Assembly (NCBI GenBank): GCA_964017045.1
Contig: OZ024794.1
Coordinates: 50,349,013 to 50,413,012 of the forward strand
From: Omphiscola glabra
Taxonomy: Eukaryota; Mollusca; Gastropoda; Lymnaeidae
Length of the DNA stretch: 64,000 nucleotides
Reading direction: 5' to 3'
In this document: positions 11,101 through 21,426 of the stretch, piece by piece
Layout of the letters: the number at the start of each line of letters is the position of its first letter
How positions within the stretch are numbered: the first letter of the stretch is position 1
Notes under the pieces: model-generated
Told to the model about the DNA's origin: nothing
The model's input: only the letters and a program-made list of their open reading frames with translations
Databases searched by the model: none
Program-made: the position numbers and the translations under genes

Positions 11101-14100
11101 ATCAATACGAGTGTGTCGACTAAGTTTTAAAAATCAATGATTCTCACATGGACATGATCACGCGTCGAGAAACCTTCTTATTTATGCGTGTGCGCACCAT
11201 ACCAAAAGACAAAAAAATATTGCCCCTATAAAAAGTACTTCGAAACACCATGACATAATTAAAACACAAATACTTTATTTCTTTCAGTTGCATGCAACGC
11301 ATGCCGGGTACTAGCTAGGGGCTTTAAAAAAAGGAGGATTTTTCTTCAATAATTCACTCTAGACTTGGTTTATAATAAAGTTTCGTGATTTTTTTTTATG
11401 TTTGTCCTATTTGTTTATGAGTGTACTAACCCGCACAATCAGAGGTTTCCATGTGTAACAACTTTTTTCCTTCATGTGTGGGGGAAATTCCTCTACAGGG
11501 AACGTCACCACGTGACATCGGCAATGTTTCTCAGTCTTTAAGGTGAAAAAAAAGATGGTATATAAGTAATTTGTTTTATTTATTCATTTGGCTCTTTTTC
11601 AAATCCCTTATTTACTGTAGTCATTATGGGTGAGGCTAATGTATATTCAAAGATAAATTCTACACATTGGTGTAATAAATTTTTAATAAAGTATGCTGTA
11701 ATTTTTTACTCGAACTAATTTTTTTTTTAAAGAAATGAATCATAAGAATACAATTATGCTGTTTGTACTTTATATTGAGATGTAAGCAATTTACTTTTTT
11801 TTTTTAAACGAATACCTTTTTCCGATGCCCTTCCGTAAGTCCAATATCAAATAAGACCACAGTCATATTAGGCAACATAGGAAAGACAACGGTGTGCAGA
11901 TTGTGAAACATGGCCTGCATTTCGTCATAGTGGTTGGAGGAGCTGGCTGACAGGAAGATGATGTCACTCTCAGGGATAGAAGCTGCCATCGACAAGATGG
12001 TGTCTCTCTGCTGGTTTGACAGTGTCAGGTTGGGAGACAAGAGAACATCTGTCAGTCGCTCCTCACTTGAGTTACTCAGTGGCCGCGAACAGTTGGATGA
12101 ACAAGCTGGTAAATAACACCTTCATTAACCTTCTCTTACTCAAGCTGGTAAATAACACCTTCATTAACCTTCTCTTACTCAAGCTGGTAAATAAAACCTT
12201 CATTAACCTTCTCTTACGATTGAGCTACACTTATTGAAATTATTTTAAAGTGTTGGTCATTTTAAAAAAACACCATTTATTTGTCTTTATTCTTAAGCAT
12301 CATTCATATCTTTTCCTCATATCTCAAAAATGCGGCTAAATTTTTAAAATCCTAATAAATAAGACTTATATTATTATGCCATGCATTCGACGACGACTCT
12401 GGTGGTTGTTGTTAATACAGATGTTTAGATGTTTTCTAAATTATGTCTTTATGCCAATATCTCCCCTAGGCATTAAACATACACTTATACCCAAATCAAC
12501 CATCAGAAGGTAAAAAAAACGATTAAACTCTGACATGACCAAAAACAGTATTTTTTACTTTAAGTTTAAGAGCTTTTGAATTGAAACTCAGAGAAGTCTT
12601 CGTTCAGTTTTAATTTGAGCAACACAAATATTTTGGGACAGGGTGTTACTTACCTCCAGCGCCACGTTTGGGACAGGTTGTTACTTACCTCCAGCGCCAC
12701 TACCACAGGCATTTGCAAAGCGTCGCACAGGAGAATCACTGGGCGGCCCCAACAGCTGTTGAAAATGGGTTATAAACTCTTCCAGCGTAAAATTAGACCC
12801 ACTTATTGGACTAGTCAATAGCGTTGATTTTGAATAGTTTTTGTCTGTAAAATAAGTAATGGAATTGTGTTAACCGAACCTTTGAGCAAAAGCCGTCCAG
12901 ACCCACAGAGAGTTAACTGCGGACGCTTTAAACGCAGCGTCCTCGGTCGACCGGGCCTCCCCTAGGTCAAGGGGGAGGTTCCCGGCGCCCTCCCGCACGG
13001 GCTGGAGTCGGGTTAAGTCCTTCAGTGCTCTGGTTTGTGTGGGGGAGCGCCGGGGGGGGCATTAAGAGCTCGCGCTCGACGGCCCACCGACTCCATCTCT
13101 TATGCGACATTTTCAGCAGTTAAAGGCCGTGCTGCGTCAGCGGCAGCGTCCCGAGGAGACTTGGGGGCGTCCACATGAGGTTTGCCTCTTCGTGGCGTGG
13201 CGTACTAGTACGGTGACCAGTTCACCCGAAGCCAAAAACCCCGGCCAAAACGAATGACTCCCAACGCAACAGGTGTAGCGTCTAACATGATTACTAGTTG
13301 CTGTTAATGGATATGAGGTTTGGGTGGCGGCCAAAACCCATGCCGATGATTTTAGCTACGCGGCCGTGAGAAAGCCGCTCCAAGGCAACCGTTTCGTCCC
13401 GCCACTACGAACGTCCCGACCGAAAGACTCCTTGGGCGGTGAGGGGTGGTAACGCAACACCAACCCCCCGGAGTGGAAGCAAAGCCGTCCTGACCCACAG
13501 AGAGTGGACTGCGGACGCTTTAAACGCAGCGTCCTCGGTCGACCGGGCTTCCCCTAGGTCAAGGGGGAAGTTCCCGGCGCCCTTCCGCACGGGTTTTGGC
13601 GTCGGGGAAACCTTCAGTGCGCTGGCGTGTGTGGGGGAGCGCCGGGGGGGGGCATTAAGAGCTCGCGCTCGACGGCCCACCGACTCCATCTCTAATGCGA
13701 CATTTTCAGCAGTTAAAAGATATTGACTCATATAAAGGAAGTAAATCTCCTACTTATAGCACCGATAGCCTTGCAGCTAAGATGCATCAAACATGACCTA
13801 CAGAGCAGAGAGAGGGGACTGCCTACTGAAAATGGCGGATTCTTCGTGAAAACATATTATATTACCTGGGTGTCATGCGCGATCAGGGTCACCAAGATGG
13901 CGGCCGTGTGGAAATAAGTGGCGCGGATTGCGTAAAGTTACCACTTTGATATATTTCAATCAAAATGTTTAAATAAAATGTTTAAAAAATGTCTGTTCCT
14001 TTCAAATACTTGCACTGGGATCGATCTTTGCAGGGCTGTGAGGGAAGGGGGGATGAGTTGCTGCAAGGGGTTGAACTTTCTTTTACGCGCCTGTAATTGT

Positions 14101-17021
14101 TGATTTAAGTTTCAAAGAAAATCCTTTCATTACGTTCCTTCAACATATTTTTTTTTAAAAAATGTTTTAATTGTTAAGAGCCTAAAAATCCCAGAATGCG
14201 CTGAATGTATTAAAAACATAATAGTATAATAAGATTATTTATAAGCTATGATAATAAATAATGTTTCCTGTTGCCTAGCTGTACCATCAATTTGATGTTC
14301 ACTTGAGACTACCAAATTCCTTGGTGTGTGTGTGTGTGTGGTGGGGGCCTGTCTACTGACAGGTATAAACTTGTTCTGTAAAAAAATTTGAAGGATTATG
14401 AGTTCCACCTCTGAAAACGATACAACTGTCTCATTTAGAGGGAATGTGCACAAAAAAAAAAAAAAAGAGTTTTTATTGTAAAAAGAAATGAAAATCGAGA
14501 CTTTATCTTTGTTACATAAATTGAAAGACGGTATGAAGCAAATTTGTACTTGAATAAATATGGGACATTGGTAAGTATGGTGGGGTTAGATCGACGATTG
14601 GCGTGGAGGAATGACAAGATGGTGTCTCTCTGTTGGTTTGACAGTGTCGTGGGGGAATGACAAGATGGTGTCTCTCTGTTGGTTTGACAGTGTCGTGGAG
14701 GAATGACAAGATGATGTCTCTTTGTTGTTTGACAGTGTCATGGAGGAATGACAAGATGGTGTCTCTCTGTTGGTTTGACAGTGTTGTGGGGGAATGACAA
14801 GATGGTGTCTCTCTGTTGGTTTGACAGTGTCGTGGGGGAATGACAAGATGGTGTCTCTCTGTTGGTTTGACAGTGTCGTGGGGGAATGACAAGATGGTGT
14901 CTCTCTGTTGGTTTGACAGTGTCGTGGGGGGATGCAGGGGGAGCTACTCACCTTTCGATTGAACGTACAGAACATTAGTTGTATTTGTGTTGCTAGAAGA
15001 GTAAACGAGAATTGAAAGCACAGACAGTGCTCCCAATAGCAGCATGCACCGGAAACCTGATGTATAAAGCAAACATATTAATATTTTCATAAAAGTTTTA
15101 ATACATCTTTTTTTGTTTCTATTCTCATTTAACACAGTGAAAATAATCTGGGAAAGCATCTGTCCCACTACAAAAATTTGGATTTAATATTACAATCATC
15201 ATTGGACCTCTTTCTCATCAGTAAAATAAAGATACAAGTTTTAAGTTAACAAGTAAACTTTTTTGTTAGAAAATCCTCTTTTATTGTGAGACCTTCAAAA
15301 ATGCAAATATGAAATGTATGCACAATGATCACAGTTAAATCTATTTTACAATTGATCTACCACGGAATCAGTGGATTGACTGTGTTAAGGACGTCCTAAA
15401 TATCCACTGTATCAAGCGGCAATCCGTCAACTTACCTACCCATGACGTCAACTATACTTACTCACAACGTTAACTATACCTACCCACGACGTCAACTATA
15501 CCTACTCACGACGTTAACTACACTACTCACGACGTTAACTATACCTACTCACGACGTTAACTATACCTACCCATGACGTCAACTACACTACTCACGACGT
15601 TAACTATACCTACCCACGACGTCAACTATACCTACCCACGACGTCAACTATACCTACCCAAGACGTCAACTATACCTACCACGACGTCAACTATACCTAC
15701 CACGACGTCAACTATACCTACCCGCGACGTCAACTATACCTACCGCGACGTCAACTATACCTACCGCGACGCCTCCCAGGTAAAAGCAGACACAAGAAGA
15801 ATTGCTATGTTCTATTTTTCCTTATGTCAACACGGAGACTTCCTTTTTTTTTTAACCATTACCGCTGGGAGAAATATGAGACCTGGAAAGCTATGAAACT
15901 TTATTTGCAAGCACAGATGGAGTGTACGGCCATAATGTTGGAAAGAAAAAACTGGGCTAAAGAATGTGACTTTCTGTGGAAGTTTGAGATTGCTGGGTTT
16001 TTAACTAGACTACTTTGTGTAGACTGAGGAGAAGACTTGGTTAATGTGATAGCTCTGAAGGGGTGTGGAAGCCGGTGACGTTAGGGAGAAGAAACGGTGG
16101 TTGAATGTTTGCCATAACACTAAGATATTGACGGGGATTGATATAATGATCTGAAACAAAAGATGATTTCTGTGAATATAAATAAATTAGTTGGGGATAA
16201 AACGACTGAATTGAAATGTGTAACAGAAGAACAAAGAGATAGTATGGATCCGTTTGAACAGTGTAAATACTTAAAAATAATCAACGAACAATTCAATTAT
16301 ATACACATTTATTTACTATGCCATTTAGTATAATAATATTTTGTGACACTGATCAAATGGAGGAAGAACAACCATGACCGTAGTCAATAATTTAGGGTAC
16401 AGTGTTTTAGTGTTTTCGTTTTATTAAATAAAAAAAGCATATTAAATTATAACACAATTACGTGCTAATATTTTATTTAGACCACTGTCTGAAGCTGAAA
16501 TACTGCCAACATTTCCAGTTCTTAGGGAATACTTGCTTTAAAACTTGACACAATAAAACTATCCACTTGTATGTGTAAGAGCTCAGTTCCTTGCCATGGG
16601 GTGCCAGCCCCCCCCACCCTCTCTCTCTCTCTCTCTCTCTCGCACACCCCGCACTCATTCTCAATAAGGGTATAAGGTGAACACTCCAGAGGAAAACGCT
16701 AAACTCATGGGCAAAGAAAAAAAAAGCTTACAGGAATGTCTAAAAACTTCATTCAAATCCATGGATATTTCCCTTATTTCATGGAAAACACTTGCTATGG
16801 GTCGTACAAGCTGGTGAGGCAAACTCGCTGTGAGAGCACAAACCTCAGATAATTAACGAGCCGCTTACCCCGATAGAAAGCGCACGTCAAGTAAAAGCAT
16901 AATTGACAAATTCAACCAGGACCCAAAACAACGTGTGTCATACGTGCGGGAAGGCTTTCCAGTCACAAATTGGATTGTTAAAGCCACCCGCGTACTCACC
17001 TTTGAATACAGACTTGATCAT
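8006..17021 (-). CDS. Seven-exon gene for a putative single-pass membrane protein, DUF1647-like family
   Basis: I assembled this gene by joining seven exons: 17000-17021, 14952-15056, 11816-12105, 11431-11535, 9309-9467, 8812-9023 and 8006-8189. Every intron has GT/AG ends, the phases match at all six junctions (1,1,0,0,0,2), and the total is 1077 nt, giving 358 residues plus TAA. Residues 1-11 are short and basic, about 12-28 form a hydrophobic signal anchor (MLLLGALSVLSILVYSS), and 29-56 are a Ser/Asn-rich stem with N-glycosylation sequons. The lumenal domain has VLFDIGL (126-132), CRC (144-146), WKP (168-170), YQDASIRW (186-193), FGESPCAF (from 231), a cysteine-rich block ending HVCHR, and RFDQS (298-302). 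This motif order resembles the DUF1647 family, which has been suggested to be glycosyltransferase-like. The family assignment and Golgi/ER location are inference and no enzyme activity is shown. Several introns carry minisatellites. It is probably functional because no frameshift or stop was seen. Confidence 0.78.
8253..8722. repeat. 26-bp minisatellite filling intron 6
   Basis: The unit is near TGTGAGGCCGATATGTCTGA plus GTGACT, about 18 diverged copies. It occupies most of the 622-bp intron between exon 6 and exon 7. Confidence 0.9.
8812..9023 (-). CDS. Exon 6 (FGESPCAF and Cys-rich segment)
   Basis: The acceptor is TTTTTCAAG|ATGTTT and the donor TGTCACAG|GTGATT. Its 212 nt match the length of the paralogous exon at 22561-22772. 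It encodes MFDYFGESPCAFSQFPELES, then ...VLEPWARCALDPLCMCPV and a C-rich tail, with at least six cysteines that could form disulphides in a lumenal domain. Confidence 0.85.
9309..9467 (-). CDS. Exon 5 (YQDASIRW segment)
   Basis: The acceptor is GACACACAG|GCAACC and the donor ATGAAACAG|GTTATA, with 53 codons in phase 0. It encodes ILVYQDASIRWSPEMHKVL followed by FGLQYYRKDYLTRIS. The aspartate-bearing DASIRW motif is the best family signature. The 5' boundary is chosen by phase. Open frame continues a little upstream, so a slightly longer exon cannot be excluded. Confidence 0.78.
10058..10130 (+). repeat. GA-rich low-complexity tract
   Basis: Degenerate GAGAGTGAGA repeats inside intron 4 of the main gene. 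Confidence 0.8.
10170..11320 (+). mobile_element. Interspersed AT-rich element with internal ~300-bp repeats
   Basis: Lies in intron 4. It starts in an AT microsatellite and ends GCATGCAACGCATGCCGGGT, ACTAGCTAGG. Inside, a segment with CATTCATCCAATTGCGATAAAACTTT, a GTGCGCACG box and a GGGCCGGG box recurs about three times at intervals of about 300-350 bp. A reverse-orientation relative lies at 45800-46560. It has no coding capacity. The class is not recognised and may be a nonautonomous DNA element. Confidence 0.6.
11431..11535 (-). CDS. Exon 4 (CRC...WKP segment)
   Basis: The acceptor TTTTTTTTCACCTTAAAG|ACTGAG has a long pyrimidine tract and the donor is GTGCGG|GTTAGT. It encodes 35 residues including HCRCHVVTFPVEEFPPHM and YTWKPLIVR. 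It was found by searching intron sequence for the expected family motif between the LFDIGL and YQDASIRW exons. Phase 0 on both sides fits its neighbours exactly. Confidence 0.8.
11816..12105 (-). CDS. Exon 3 (N-terminal lumenal domain)
   Basis: The acceptor is TTTACCAG|CTTGTT and the donor CGGAAAAAG|GTATTC. It encodes residues 43-139, including ERLTDVLLSPNLTLS, SDIIFLSASSSNHYDEMQAM and VVLFDIGLTEG. Two conserved-looking cysteines (44 and 48) lie just past the stem. Part of this exon is the apparent source of the 46-bp minisatellite at 14610-14932, and a decayed copy of the exon lies at 2841-3000. Its acceptor lies at the edge of a 39-bp tandem triplication. Confidence 0.82.
12103..12219. repeat. 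39-bp triplication overlapping the exon 3 splice acceptor
   Basis: Three tandem copies of a unit containing AAGCTGGTAAATAACACCTT. On the minus strand each carries TTATTTACCAG|CTTG, so the acceptor of exon 3 and its upstream tract are present three times. Confidence 0.85.
12640..12835 (-). mobile_element. Protein-like relic inside intron 2 (possible LINE fragment or cryptic exon)
   Basis: On the minus strand the open stretch TSPISGSNFTLEEFITHFQQ, then LLGPPSDSPVRRFANACGSG, ends at GCTGGAG|GTAAGT, a strong donor that is duplicated in a 33-bp tandem repeat (12637-12702). The TLEEF..HF..LLG pattern recalls the linker between endonuclease and reverse transcriptase of LINE ORF2. Phase does not fit insertion as an extra exon between exons 2 and 3. 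Confidence 0.35.
12886..13124 (+). repeat. GC-rich direct repeat, copy 1
   Basis: About 239 bp closely matching 13479-13717. Shared blocks include CTGCGGACGCTTTAAACGCA, GCGTCCTCGGTCGACCGGG and GGCCCACCGACTCCATCTCT. The base composition is far more GC-rich than the host intron. The pair could be LTRs of a miniature retroelement, but I saw no flanking target duplication or coding sequence. Confidence 0.8.
13125..13478 (+). other. GC-rich spacer between the two direct repeats
   Basis: Unique GC-rich sequence with no recognisable domain in any frame. Composition matches the flanking repeats, so repeat-spacer-repeat probably arrived together. Confidence 0.5.
13479..13717 (+). repeat. GC-rich direct repeat, copy 2
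   Basis: Second copy of the 12886-13124 sequence, same orientation, 593 bp downstream. It differs by scattered substitutions and a small indel near GGTTTTGGCGTCGGGG. Confidence 0.8.
14610..14932. repeat. 46-bp minisatellite derived from exon 3, in intron 2
   Basis: About seven copies of a unit containing GACAAGATGGTGTCTCTCTG and TTGGTTTGACAGTGTCGTGG. The same 36-38 bp occur once in exon 3 at about 11991-12028, where they encode LSNQQRDTILS. The array therefore looks like an amplified piece of the gene's own coding sequence. Confidence 0.85.
14952..15056 (-). CDS. Exon 2 (signal-anchor exon)
   Basis: The acceptor is ACATCAG|GTTTCC and the donor AAAG|GTGAGT. It encodes the hydrophobic anchor (about 17 residues) followed by a Ser/Asn/Thr stem. 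The orientation, with a short basic N-terminus and no signal-peptidase-like site, suggests a type II membrane protein. Entry phase is 1 and exit phase is 1. Confidence 0.8.
15436..15772. repeat. ~22-bp minisatellite in intron 1
   Basis: About 15 copies of a unit near GACGTCAACTATACCTACCCAC. Each copy holds a palindromic GACGTC (a CRE-like half or full site), almost certainly incidental. Confidence 0.9.
16619..16641 (+). repeat. (CT)n microsatellite in intron 1
   Basis: About 11 CT units directly after a C-rich run. Confidence 0.9.
17000..17021 (-). CDS. Exon 1 (start codon, 7 codons)
   Basis: The exon reads MIKSVFK plus one base and ends in AAAG|GTGAGT, a strong donor. I chose it because its phase (one base, G) pairs exactly with the GT that begins the next exon and because the peptide supplies a short basic cytoplasmic tail before the signal anchor. 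It is too short to be found as an ORF. The alternative start is the internal ATG of exon 2 (15045-15047), which would shorten the protein by 11 residues. Confidence 0.65.
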
Positions 17022-17451
17022 GTTCGGGTGCGAATGACGAACAACAATAAGCTGCCATTCGTCAAACCCAGATAAGAATGGAAAACATTTTGCGTTGCTG
17101 TGTAGTATTGAATTTCAAGCCTTGCTTGGAATTTGTGTAAAATTAATCCTAAAATTTCTAAGTTTGACTTTTTTACACGTACGGCCTTTAGCATAATAGT
17201 AATTTTTTACCTTACTTAACACGAACTATGATTTGAATTTAGCGAAATAATAGGGCATATTTGGTGACGTCAAATCAATGTTTTGATGCATGTAGTGAAA
17301 ATATAAACAAATATAAACAGTTTGCCCTAAAGATATATATATATATCAGATGACGTAACGTATGTCAATTGCTGAAGTATAAACGTAAAAGTTTATCAAA
17401 TTATTGTGCGTTTTATTTTATTTTGATATTTTTAAATGTCATTCAAAGTAC

Positions 17452-17620
17452 TTACGACTTATTTCCCAAAATGTGTGAAGTGCCATGACAGGCGTACGTA
17501 CGCTTTTGTAGTCTTACTAAACCAATTTCTTGATCCAGTTTCACAACAAAGTCAATATCCTTGGCCTGGATCGTTGGTGGCGGTCTGATCAAATCATCAA
17601 CATGTTCTATTTTTATCTTT
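17452..17620 (-). CDS. Unrecognised exon-like open frame upstream of the main gene
   Basis: About 55 open codons on the minus strand include EHVDDLIRPPPTIQAKDIDF and LVRLQKRTYACHGTSH. The sequence AAGTC|GTAAGTAC near its 3' end is an excellent donor. It lies 430 bp upstream of the start codon at 17021 on the same strand. It could be an exon of a neighbouring gene, or a retrotransposon remnant, since the segment loosely recalls the linker before a Gypsy-type reverse transcriptase. Function unknown. Confidence 0.35.
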
Positions 17621-17621
17621 T

Positions 17622-18740
17622 AACAATGCTTTCAGGGTAATGCTTCACCGGAGAATATTAAACATATTAACACACAGATAAATAAATGTGAACGTGTGGC
17701 AAATTACAACACTCTATTGATACCGGTAGTGAAAACTCTAAGATGAAATGGGGTTGGGTGTGTGGGGGGGGGGGGGTTTAAGGCACACACTCATAAAAAG
17801 GCACTAATGCAAGTGTTTACAAACTCTTCGCTGCGGCGACCTGGCGAACCTTGGCTTTCTCTCCATTGGTACACCACAATTTTCACAATATTCAACGTGA
17901 CAGGAAATCTAACAGATCTGATGTAATGGAATAATACACTTGGTAATAACTATATGGAAAATCCCGTATAGATTGTTACAATATAGCGCTGTAGACCTAA
18001 AACATGATTTTTATTTTATTTTATTTTTGTGTACCTAATTATATACTAACAATAATCGCTAATGCGCTATGTGCATGTTGGAGTGTCTCGAGAATCGACA
18101 AGAGTTTGTGAACCAGTGTAACAATGCATCTTGACAATCCTGCAGCAAGGACGTGCATTCCACCAGAAGTAGGGCAAGAGATCAAGGGAGGCGGTGTAAG
18201 GCTGGGAGAAAACTTGCAAGGGTGGAGACGGAGAGATACATATAGTAAACTAATGAAGTAGTTCCAAATGACAAAAGCCGTTTATGGAGGACATGTTTTA
18301 TCAGCATCAGTAGTGAAACGGAAGTTGTTGTTGTTTTTTTGCCATATTATTATTATTATTATTATTATTATAATAATATTATCTTTTTAATATTATTCGC
18401 ATAAAGCAGATGAAAAACTTTGTGATCCGTGTTTGATTAGTTTCTGTCATCGAGTTCTTTTACCCTTTCATGCGTCGTAATCACACCGGTCTGATCACAC
18501 GTCATTTGTCCAACAGCTATGCAAACTTTAATCCAGAAACACATATTATATCATGCCGTGCTATAAATCAAACACAAAAATATAACACTGCTCGCCATAA
18601 TGAAGTAGAATTATATAGTAAATCCTTCATCCAAGAAGTTCTCTCATCCGCAAAAGAATAGTGCGTACACCAAAGACATAATACATATATATACTATTTG
18701 CATTTCCACTATTTCTTATTAGCACCTTCACCTCTATTTT
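17622..18740. other. Unannotated sequence upstream of the main gene
   Basis: Contains a poly-G run at 17767-17777 and an (ATT)n tract at 18346-18370. No gene or core promoter was recognised with confidence. Confidence 0.4.
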
Positions 18741-20475
18741 TCAAAATTCAATTTTCACGTGTGTAAAAGTTTCAAATACCTAGGAACAATTGTTTGGGAA
18801 GAAGGCTCCAAGCCCGAATTGATGGACAGGATTGCGCAGACTACAACAGCACTAAAGAGGCTCAAGAAAATATGGAACGACAAAAATATAGCCCCCAGCC
18901 CCAAAATCAGGCTGATGCGCTCACTAGTCCTCTTCATTTTCTTGTATGCCTGTTAGTCCTGGACAACAGAACTCGAAAGGAAAATAAAGGCGATGGAGAT
19001 GAGATGTTTCAGAAGCATTCTTGGCATCTGCAATAGAGACCACATCACCAAATGAACAAGTGAAAGAAAGGATTCGTAAAGCAATTGGGCAGTACGATGA
19101 CCTCCTGGTGTCGGTAAAATAGCGCAAACTTGAATGGTTTGGCCACGTAACAAGAAAACAAGGGCTCGCCAAAGAAATCATGCAGGGCACAACTAGAGGA
19201 GGGAGAAGAAGAGGAAGGCAGAGAAAAAGATGGGAAGATAACATCAAAGAATGGACGGGATTAAAACTAGGCGATACTGTGCGTAGTGCAGAAGACAGAG
19301 AGGAATGGAGAAGGATAGTTTTCATGTCATCTGTGGCACCCCAAAGGTCCAAGGACTAAGGGACATGATGATGAATATGATTGGATTTTGATATTAATGA
19401 CGTTTTGTTAACGCCACTCACAACTGTAATAGTATAGGATTCAAAGATATATTGTCATACACACAAAAATTTACACACCCTGTTTCCTACCCCAGGTATA
19501 TATGTACATAAGAAGGTTAATTATTTATCAAACTCATTCGTTTATTGTGAGGCGTATGTTGTGTGAGGCGTATCTTGTGTTGCTTGAGGCGTATCTTGTT
19601 CTGCCTAGGGCAAATGCAATAATCGAACCACCCCCCCCACACACCTATCGTAATAATAATTAATTAAATCATCCACGGGAGTGTAGCCCCCCAAGTAAGC
19701 AAACACACATTTTTTTGCACTTCTTAAGGTTTGTTATTATTTGGATGAGTGATAACTGCATTAGTGAATGCTTTTTGTCTATGGGGGTTCACGTTACTCA
19801 TTGCATTTTTTTATCAAATATATATTTAACGTTTACGCTGTTATTACTTCGTAAAAATTAAATTAATAAAAGTATTTTTTTTTTGGAATGTAACTTATTA
19901 AAAGCTAAAAATACAAAGCTAATATACAAAGCTAATTTTTTGTGTGTTTTTTTTAACAATTTAAAAAGCAATCAATTATATTTATTAATTTTACTTTTTA
20001 AGAAGGGGAAAATACATTATCATTTTTGTCACGCGCGGTTATTAAATCAAAGAAACTTAGAGCTTTGGCTAAAATAGGTGATTCGTGCTATGACGTCAAT
20101 TGCTTGTTTATTTAGATAGAATTGATTAACATTTTATTTCGCAATATTAACAACGCACACAAAATAACAGGTGTTTGGGGTTTACTGATAATTGTGAGTA
20201 CGATGTTATTCCTAGATCATAATTTTTTTATTTTAAATTATTTTCCATAACTTTCAAATTCGAATAAATCCTTAAAATAGTTCATTGATTGTTATAAATA
20301 TTTTTGTAATTTATAATAAAAATACTTAATCATTTACTAAAATATAACCAAATATATATATATTTTAAATTTAATCGATTTAAATAAATAAAAGAAAATC
20401 ACTGTCACTATAAGAATCCAAACGTATATAAATCGCTTCCTTTTTATGTTGTCATGGTCAGCCTAGCTCATTCTT
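18741..20475 (+). mobile_element. AT-rich element family, copy A (interrupted by a LINE)
   Basis: Shares collinear landmarks with copies at 47655-48845 and, inverted, 25955-26336 plus 28531-28998. These are TTTTCACGTGTGTAAA, then GATTGG.TTTTGATATTAATG, AAATCATCCACGGGAGTGTA, GATGAGTGATAACTGCATTA and CTAGCTCATTCTTATATA. It is noncoding and AT-rich; class unknown. A LINE fragment splits it at 18769-19373. Confidence 0.6.
18769..19373 (+). mobile_element. LINE reverse-transcriptase 3' fragment
   Basis: The frame FKYLGTIVWEEGSKPELMDR continues through IAQTTTALKRLKKIWNDKNI and IRLMRSLVLFIFLYAC. After frameshifts it continues as ELERKIKAMEMRCFRSILGI and the basic GRRRGRQRKRWEDNIKEWTG. This is the C-terminal region of a non-LTR retrotransposon ORF2 downstream of the RT fingers/palm. 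It has stops and frameshifts and is dead. Confidence 0.8.
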
Positions 20476-20478
20476 ATA

Positions 20479-20562
<84 letters not shown>

Positions 20563-20577
20563 TATATTTATATATAT
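20479..20577 (+). repeat. (AT)n microsatellite
   Basis: About 40 AT units with two interruptions, at the end of the AT-rich element copy A. Confidence 0.95.
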
Positions 20578-20894
20578 GAAACTTTCTAGCAGTATTTGTA
20601 AATTTACCCCTAATTATACTTATTATTTTGGCATACTAAGACAGATCATATAAAATGAAGAAATGTATTGTTTTCCATTATTGTGTAATTAAATATTTTC
20701 AATAATTTGTCTTTAACAATTACATAGCATAAAATGTCTTTGTTTATTCCTTAATATTGTGGAGAGTCCAGACCTGTGTAGTGCAGGAGTGTGAGAATCC
20801 CTTCTGGTTTGAGGACAGTAATATTTTGCCATGGTCGTCATTATGTCCAAAATTGGTGATGATAGGTGCTCTACACAAAGACATATCAATATAG

Positions 20895-21426
<532 letters not shown>

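Noticed and set aside
12640..12835. Extra internal exon of the main gene
   Set aside because: Strong donor, but visible acceptors give the wrong phase between exons 2 and 3; better explained as a LINE relic.
13405..13731. 108- and 95-codon ORFs on opposite strands
   Set aside because: Long frames follow from high GC content in the direct repeat; no recognisable domain and both strands equally open.
15436..15772. CRE/ATF binding array (GACGTC)
   Set aside because: The palindrome is simply part of each minisatellite unit; no evidence of regulatory selection.
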